Origin: Allodiplogaster sudhausi | Taxonomy: Eukaryota > Nematoda > Chromadorea > Rhabditida > Diplogasteridae | Direction of reading: 5' to 3' | Length of the DNA: 64,000 nucleotides | Assembly (NCBI GenBank): GCA_945643635.1 | Contig: CALZFC010000328.1 | Span: 185,001-249,000 of the forward strand | Part shown: positions 60,301 through 64,000 of the stretch, piece by piece | Numbering within the stretch: the first letter of the stretch is position 1 | Layout of the letters: every line of letters begins with the position of its first letter | Notes under the pieces: generated by a model | What the model was told of the DNA's origin: nothing | Seen by the model: only the letters and a program-made list of their open reading frames with translations | Databases searched by the model: none | Program-made: the position numbers and the translations under genes

Positions 60301-60605
60301 CGCCTCTCGCACTCGCTCGTCTTGCGGGAGGCGGATGATACGCGTTGATTTCATCGTTCCGTCTGCCACCTCCGGCCAGATCTCGGGTATCAGCGAAGTC
60401 TGCAATAAGGATGCATGAAGTAGGGTTGCTTTGTTCACCAGAAAAAAGGTCTCACTACGTTGTGGCCAGCCTCAACGAGGACGTCCGCTATTCGACCCAT
60501 GAAATTCGAGTGCGAATGGCCAAACTTGGGGTTATAGACGAGAATTTGGAAGCCGCACCACGATGTGGCGGCAAAGGAAAGCAGGAACGTCAGCAGCCGC
60601 AACAT
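57323..60605 (-). CDS. UDP-glucuronosyltransferase (UGT), about 11 exons
   Basis: Transfers sugar from UDP-sugar to small lipophilic molecules in the ER lumen (detoxification). Exons: 60605-60456 (signal peptide MLRLLTFLLSFAATSWC, GHSHSNFMGRIADVL), 60399-60232, 60066-59934 (FNYDLLIYETFDYCAL), 59764-59608 (GIKATIAVSTTTLFDNVAFD), 59473-59325 (WDGAIECADEIFQRAF), 58970-58842 (FVFTNSEPLIDFARP, LGGIGIQNP), 58653-58546 (LNVLISFGTIVKSAQMP), 58436-58304 (VKWMPQNDLL), 58077-57902 (VISHGGMASCQEA, GIFIPLFADQPRNA), perhaps 57826-57779 (16 codons), and 57608-57323 (membrane anchor LIDVIAAALLALTLAVIVAF and basic tail ending KVKKS). The donor-sugar-binding signature from WMPQ through HGG to DQP is intact. 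Phase at 59608/59473 and around the 16-codon exon is unresolved. Otherwise the gene looks functional. Confidence 0.92.
59092..59297. mobile_element. MITE, TTAAAGGAGG family, in UGT intron
   Basis: Central part (tttcgcaggtcgcacaaatc, agagtgaagggccgcgaga) and right end (ttttctggtgattgccag) match the family. The left end is eroded. It lies between UGT exons 59473-59325 and 58970-58842. Confidence 0.6.
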
Positions 60606-60857
60606 TCGAAAGATACATAAATACAAACGATTTAATACAAAATAACGTGTTAGTTACACTCAGCAGAGGAAAGAGCGACTTCGACATATGCACTTTCCCT
60701 TGGAACCAATGAAAAGTTATTCCCTTTTCGTTACTTCCTCACTGACATGACGGAAAGTGTTTCAAAAGACGGTCTTGCTATCTCCATTCCGAGCACGAAA
60801 ACTTAACAATCTCTCTCGCATTAGATGACCTTGAAACCCAGAGAAATGGCTCCAATA

Positions 60858-61059
60858 TTACAGGAGGGCGATCACCAAAAAATTATGTCATATTTCAAGA
60901 TGCCGCGGCCCTTCACACTCTCATTCGCGCTTGCTATTTTCACGCAGCGGGTTTTTACGACCAGCGAAATAGCACGCGAGAATGAGAGTGTGGAATCACA
61001 GGGCAGGCGCGGCAATTCGAACCTGCATTAAATATCTTTCGGTGATCGCAGTCATTTAA
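60858..61059. mobile_element. MITE, TTAAAGGAGGGCGATCACC family, upstream of UGT
   Basis: ttacaggagggcgatcacc at the left and ggtgatcgcagtcatttaa at the right. The centre has a further inverted pair (cttcacactctcattcgcg and cgcgagaatgagagtgtgga) and ttttcacgcagcgggttttt. It lies about 250 bp upstream of the UGT start codon, so it could affect its promoter. Confidence 0.8.
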
Positions 61060-61228
61060 GACAATATGACGCTTGAAGACAACTTCGTTCACAGAACGTG
61101 TCACTAATACATACATTTATTGAGCCGGCATTGGATTTCCTCTCGATCTTTGCCAAACTAGAAAAAAATATGCATTCTCTATTCGGTTTCACTTTGGAAT
61201 GCAATCACGCACTTGAGATGAAACAGAG

Positions 61229-61359
61229 AAAGAAAGAGAGTGAGTGAGTGAGAGAGAGAGAGAGTGCGAGAGAGAGTGAAAATATGGTTCCACTCATGAA
61301 ATTGAGTGAGTGAGTGAGAGAGAGAGAGTGCGAGAGAGAGTGAAAATATGGTTCCACTC
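61229..61359 (+). repeat. Two-copy direct repeat of about 66 bp with GA core
   Basis: Each unit has gagtgagtgagtgag, a GA run, gtgcgagagagagtg and aaaatatggttccactca. Confidence 0.85.
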
Positions 61360-61552
61360 AAAAATGAAGTGTATAAGACAAGTGATTCCTGTTAATTAAT
61401 TTGGGGCCGGCAGTACTCGAAGTTACCCAACATGTTCTCTTAATTCAATCGCTCATCAGGAAAATAGCGGGAATTCAAAATTGTATGAAACTTTCAGATT
61501 TTATTCTCCCATTGACGCATTGTGAGCAAAAAAAAACAGAAATGAGTCAAAT

Positions 61553-61640
61553 TTAGCAACATTCGGGATATTCAGCACATTTTGAGCAACATTCGGGATA
61601 TTCAGCACATTTTGAGCAACATTCGGGATATTCAGCAAAT
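61553..61640 (+). repeat. Three-copy 30-bp tandem repeat
   Basis: Units of gcaacattcgggatattcag followed by cacattttga; the third is truncated and diverges after cagcaaattta. Confidence 0.9.
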
Positions 61641-61737
61641 TTATATGGAACACTACAAGAACAAATCCTTGCAGGATGCTTTCACTGGGATCTCCTCCGC
61701 TTCGTTGCAAACATATTCCACGTTCTAGAGAAAATAT

Positions 61738-62062
61738 ACCTTGTATTTTTGACGAACATACATATTCTTCTGGTTAAATGAGCACGAAACTCGACCGGAG
61801 TCCATTTGGATTTTCTTGACTATTGTGGTCGCGGGGTTCAAATTGTGAATCACATGTTCTGTCGCTGTTGTGTTAAGCAAAAAGAGTAATTTTTAGAGTG
61901 ATTTTTCAACTAATTTAAAGAACAGTTATGCGAGAGAAAAAAAAGCCCCACCTCGCCTTCACTTTCCCATAGTTGCTCTTGAAAAGTCCTCCGTCGCAAT
62001 AGTGCAAATGGCGCGGTAATCTGGAAGCCAATCTTGACTGGGTTCATATCGAACAAAGCAGA
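61738..62062 (-). CDS. Two candidate exons, unassigned
   Basis: About 62060-61960 and 61872-61740 on the minus strand are open in more than one frame with plausible splice sites (gtgaag or gtgggg donors, aacag acceptor). One reading gives YEPSQDWLPDYRAICTIATE followed by TCDSQFEPRDHN; another gives LHYCDGGLFKSNYGKVKA followed by ATEHVIHNLNPATTIVKKI. The phase cannot be fixed here and no family is recognised. Confidence 0.3.
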
Positions 62063-62099
62063 TCATGCAAGGAAGGATGTGTTAGCCTCGACAACGATG

Positions 62100-64000
62100 T
62101 ATGTACTGACAGCGGGCCTGATTGGACCTCTCTCTACGATTGTATGCATTGATAGTTTTGAAACGGCGTGGCAGTGGAAGGAGACGATGTGGGAGTTTCA
62201 GTCGTAGTCATGAGCGCGGTAATTGTGCTTTCGTTTCTGCTCATCATACTTCGAACGGGCATGATTCCCGGTCAGGCAGATCTCACATTCTTTGCTTTTC
62301 GTTACGCAACAAACATAACAAGGAAATACTGTAATTTCTTCGCAACTACAGAATGTCACTTATTCCTGAGATTACGTTTTGTAAAATTGAAGTAAAATCG
62401 AACCGGGCAAGAGTTGAAGCTGTGCAGCGTGTATCTTTAGTTGTCGCACAATAACTGTCCATAGTTGAGCACATTATACATTCCCAAGATGTCTTGGCTC
62501 TCGGTCTATGCGAGAAGAATCCAGTCTATGATGACTGCCTGAACAGAATCATTCACGATCGTAGTAGAATGAGCAGAAACGAAAAGAACACAGCTAGAAG
62601 GCAGGAAATCATGGCAAACAAAAGACAGGAGCAAAGCAGGATGATTGGAATCAGGAGAAATGTTCGAGTTCGCGGGTTTGTCACATCGAAGAATATGTCA
62701 AAACAAATCAACGACACTGATCATGATAAATATTGTTGATAACTAAAAGGTTGCCTTAAGTGCGTTAAATATTTAGAATAAAAGACAGAAAGAAACATTT
62801 TCATGCATTACACGTCGATAACTCGAAGTGGCAGAAAGAAAGAGAGAAAGAAAAACTCGAACGTCGATAACTGGAATATGGCAGAAAATTTATTAGACGA
62901 TTGAAAAGTTTTCTACGTTTTGTGACGCTTGAAGCAAGGAAGTTTTCTTCAATTGAACTTTTTAATGTATGTACATACATACACATGTCTAGTTCATTAA
63001 ATTTACCATCGGTCATAGGCAAGCTTTCCGCCTCGAGAAGAATGAAATTCAACATTAAGCACACTCTTCATTGTGTCAGGCAAAAAGGTTCGTATTTAAG
63101 GATGATTTTTTCTCTCAACTAAATGACATACTTGTAGTGGAACCTTAGCTTTATACAAGCAAAGATTTTCAACGATAAAATCACAGATATTACTTTGTGA
63201 ATCAACCTTAACTTTCAAATTTGAATAACGTCATTGCTGCGGAAGCTTTCAAAACAAAAACAAAAAAGTATCTATCGAAAAGCAAATGGAAGGGGCGTTA
63301 CCTGCTCTGGGATGGGCTCATTTTCTGTAGAACTACACCTGCTATAAGAAGGGGAGAAAACAAAGGTGCATTGGTTCTAGTGGACTCTTGTGACATCGAC
63401 CAGAATAACTTAGCTCGTCTTTAGCCACGTGGCGATACGCCGGCTAGAAACACGCCCACGGGAAGGCGTTGTCTTCTTTTGTGATGCTTCCTGGTGATCT
63501 TTCAGTCACAGCAAACATGCCCGGGCGAATCCTCGTTTCTTCAAATTCAGCCTTTTTTAGCCCATGTGAAAGCACGTTTACACGTTTATCAGTCGAAATA
63601 ATTGGCTCGATAATAACAACTCTGTGTCCTATTTCAGATGCCGTTCAAGTTCATCCGTACGCATGTATCTATGTTGAAATAAGAGTACTTCTTTTTCAAA
63701 TAGAGTAGTGAATTATTGGAATGAACTATCTTCCACAAGTCTGTTGAATTCTCTTAAATAGTGCTGTATTTCCTTCCCCCACACACGTTTTTTCCTACTT
63801 TTAAATTTCCTTTGTAGATCTATTTGTTTGGTTTACCGCTGAAGGACCTCTCCGGAAAATGTGCGTGAAAATCAAAAGAATTATTTTTTTTGCCTTCCCT
63901 TCTTTTTCTGTCTTCTTTCCATCATCCCCATCCGTCTCTCGGTCTCACCTCTCTGCACGTTGACCGAGCATGCAGTGCGCAAGGAAATAGAGTGCGCGTA
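62100..64000. other. No recognisable gene
   Basis: Short unassigned frames only: 62168-62395 has one hydrophobic stretch (VVVMSAVIVLSFLLIILRTG), 62494-62739 is basic and polar, and 63221-63424 is unassigned. There is a short cata repeat near 62970-62985. No repeats with clear ends were noticed. Confidence 0.5.

Noticed and set aside
62494..62739. Real gene for the basic 81-codon frame
   Set aside because: No supporting motif, splice context or neighbour. Left as unassigned.
1..64000. CRISPR array, tRNA, rRNA or bacterial-style operons
   Set aside because: No spaced direct repeats with unique spacers, no convincing tRNA arms and no rRNA-like sequence. Gene structure is eukaryotic throughout.

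Overview
The window is nuclear DNA from a nematode, probably not Caenorhabditis. The evidence is the genes: an inositol-trisphosphate receptor (itr-1 type), two degenerin/ENaC (ASC) channel genes with the Cys-rich nematode ectodomain, a UDP-glucuronosyltransferase (UGT) with a nematode-style N-terminus, a receptor guanylyl cyclase fragment and a 7TM chemoreceptor-like gene. Genes are intron-rich with canonical GT-AG borders and an unusual number of GC-AG borders. The species cannot be named from the sequence. There are no operons, CRISPR arrays or recognisable tRNA/rRNA genes. Most long frames in (CT)n/(GA)n tracts are simple-sequence artefacts.

Layout. 0.86-10.85 kb, plus strand: the last 34 exons of an IP3 receptor, from the middle of the cytosolic region through the channel pore to the stop codon. 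Its introns are packed with GA or CT microsatellites. 11-26 kb: AT-rich, with scattered minus-strand exons of unassigned membrane proteins, several foldback/MITE elements, a 1.86-kb TTAA foldback element (19.4-21.2 kb) and a 1.8-kb near-perfect palindrome (23.1-24.9 kb). 26.3-26.9 kb, minus: a receptor guanylyl cyclase relic with an in-frame TAG. 27.35-32.5 kb: a second, decayed copy of the itr-1 3' end, interrupted by a 3.1-kb TTAA foldback element. That element carries a GC-rich insert with an intron-containing tyrosine recombinase gene (Crypton-like, with all expected catalytic residues). 33.2-35.3 kb, minus: a 7TM chemoreceptor-like gene. 36.2-38.3 kb, plus: an ASC channel gene lacking both ends.

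38.9-47.8 kb is a rearranged Ty3/gypsy-type LTR retrotransposon array with internal deletions and coiled-coil coding stretches. 48.3-49.3 kb, plus, is the 3' end of an unrecognised Ser/Pro-rich protein. 51.0-56.2 kb, plus, is a second ASC channel gene. It has a mucin-like Ser/Thr-rich and Cys-rich stretch of about 260 residues spliced in phase between the palm region and the second membrane helix, but a deletion plus frameshift in the finger region. 57.3-60.6 kb, minus, is a nearly complete UGT gene. 60.7-64 kb holds a MITE, short tandem repeats and unassigned exons.

The most unusual items are the tyrosine recombinase inside a TTAA foldback element, the ASC channel with a mucin/Cys-rich insert, and the systematic placement of GA tracts just after splice donors and CT tracts just before acceptors. 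Exon borders were placed by eye from reading frame, phase and consensus splice sites; transcripts would settle them.
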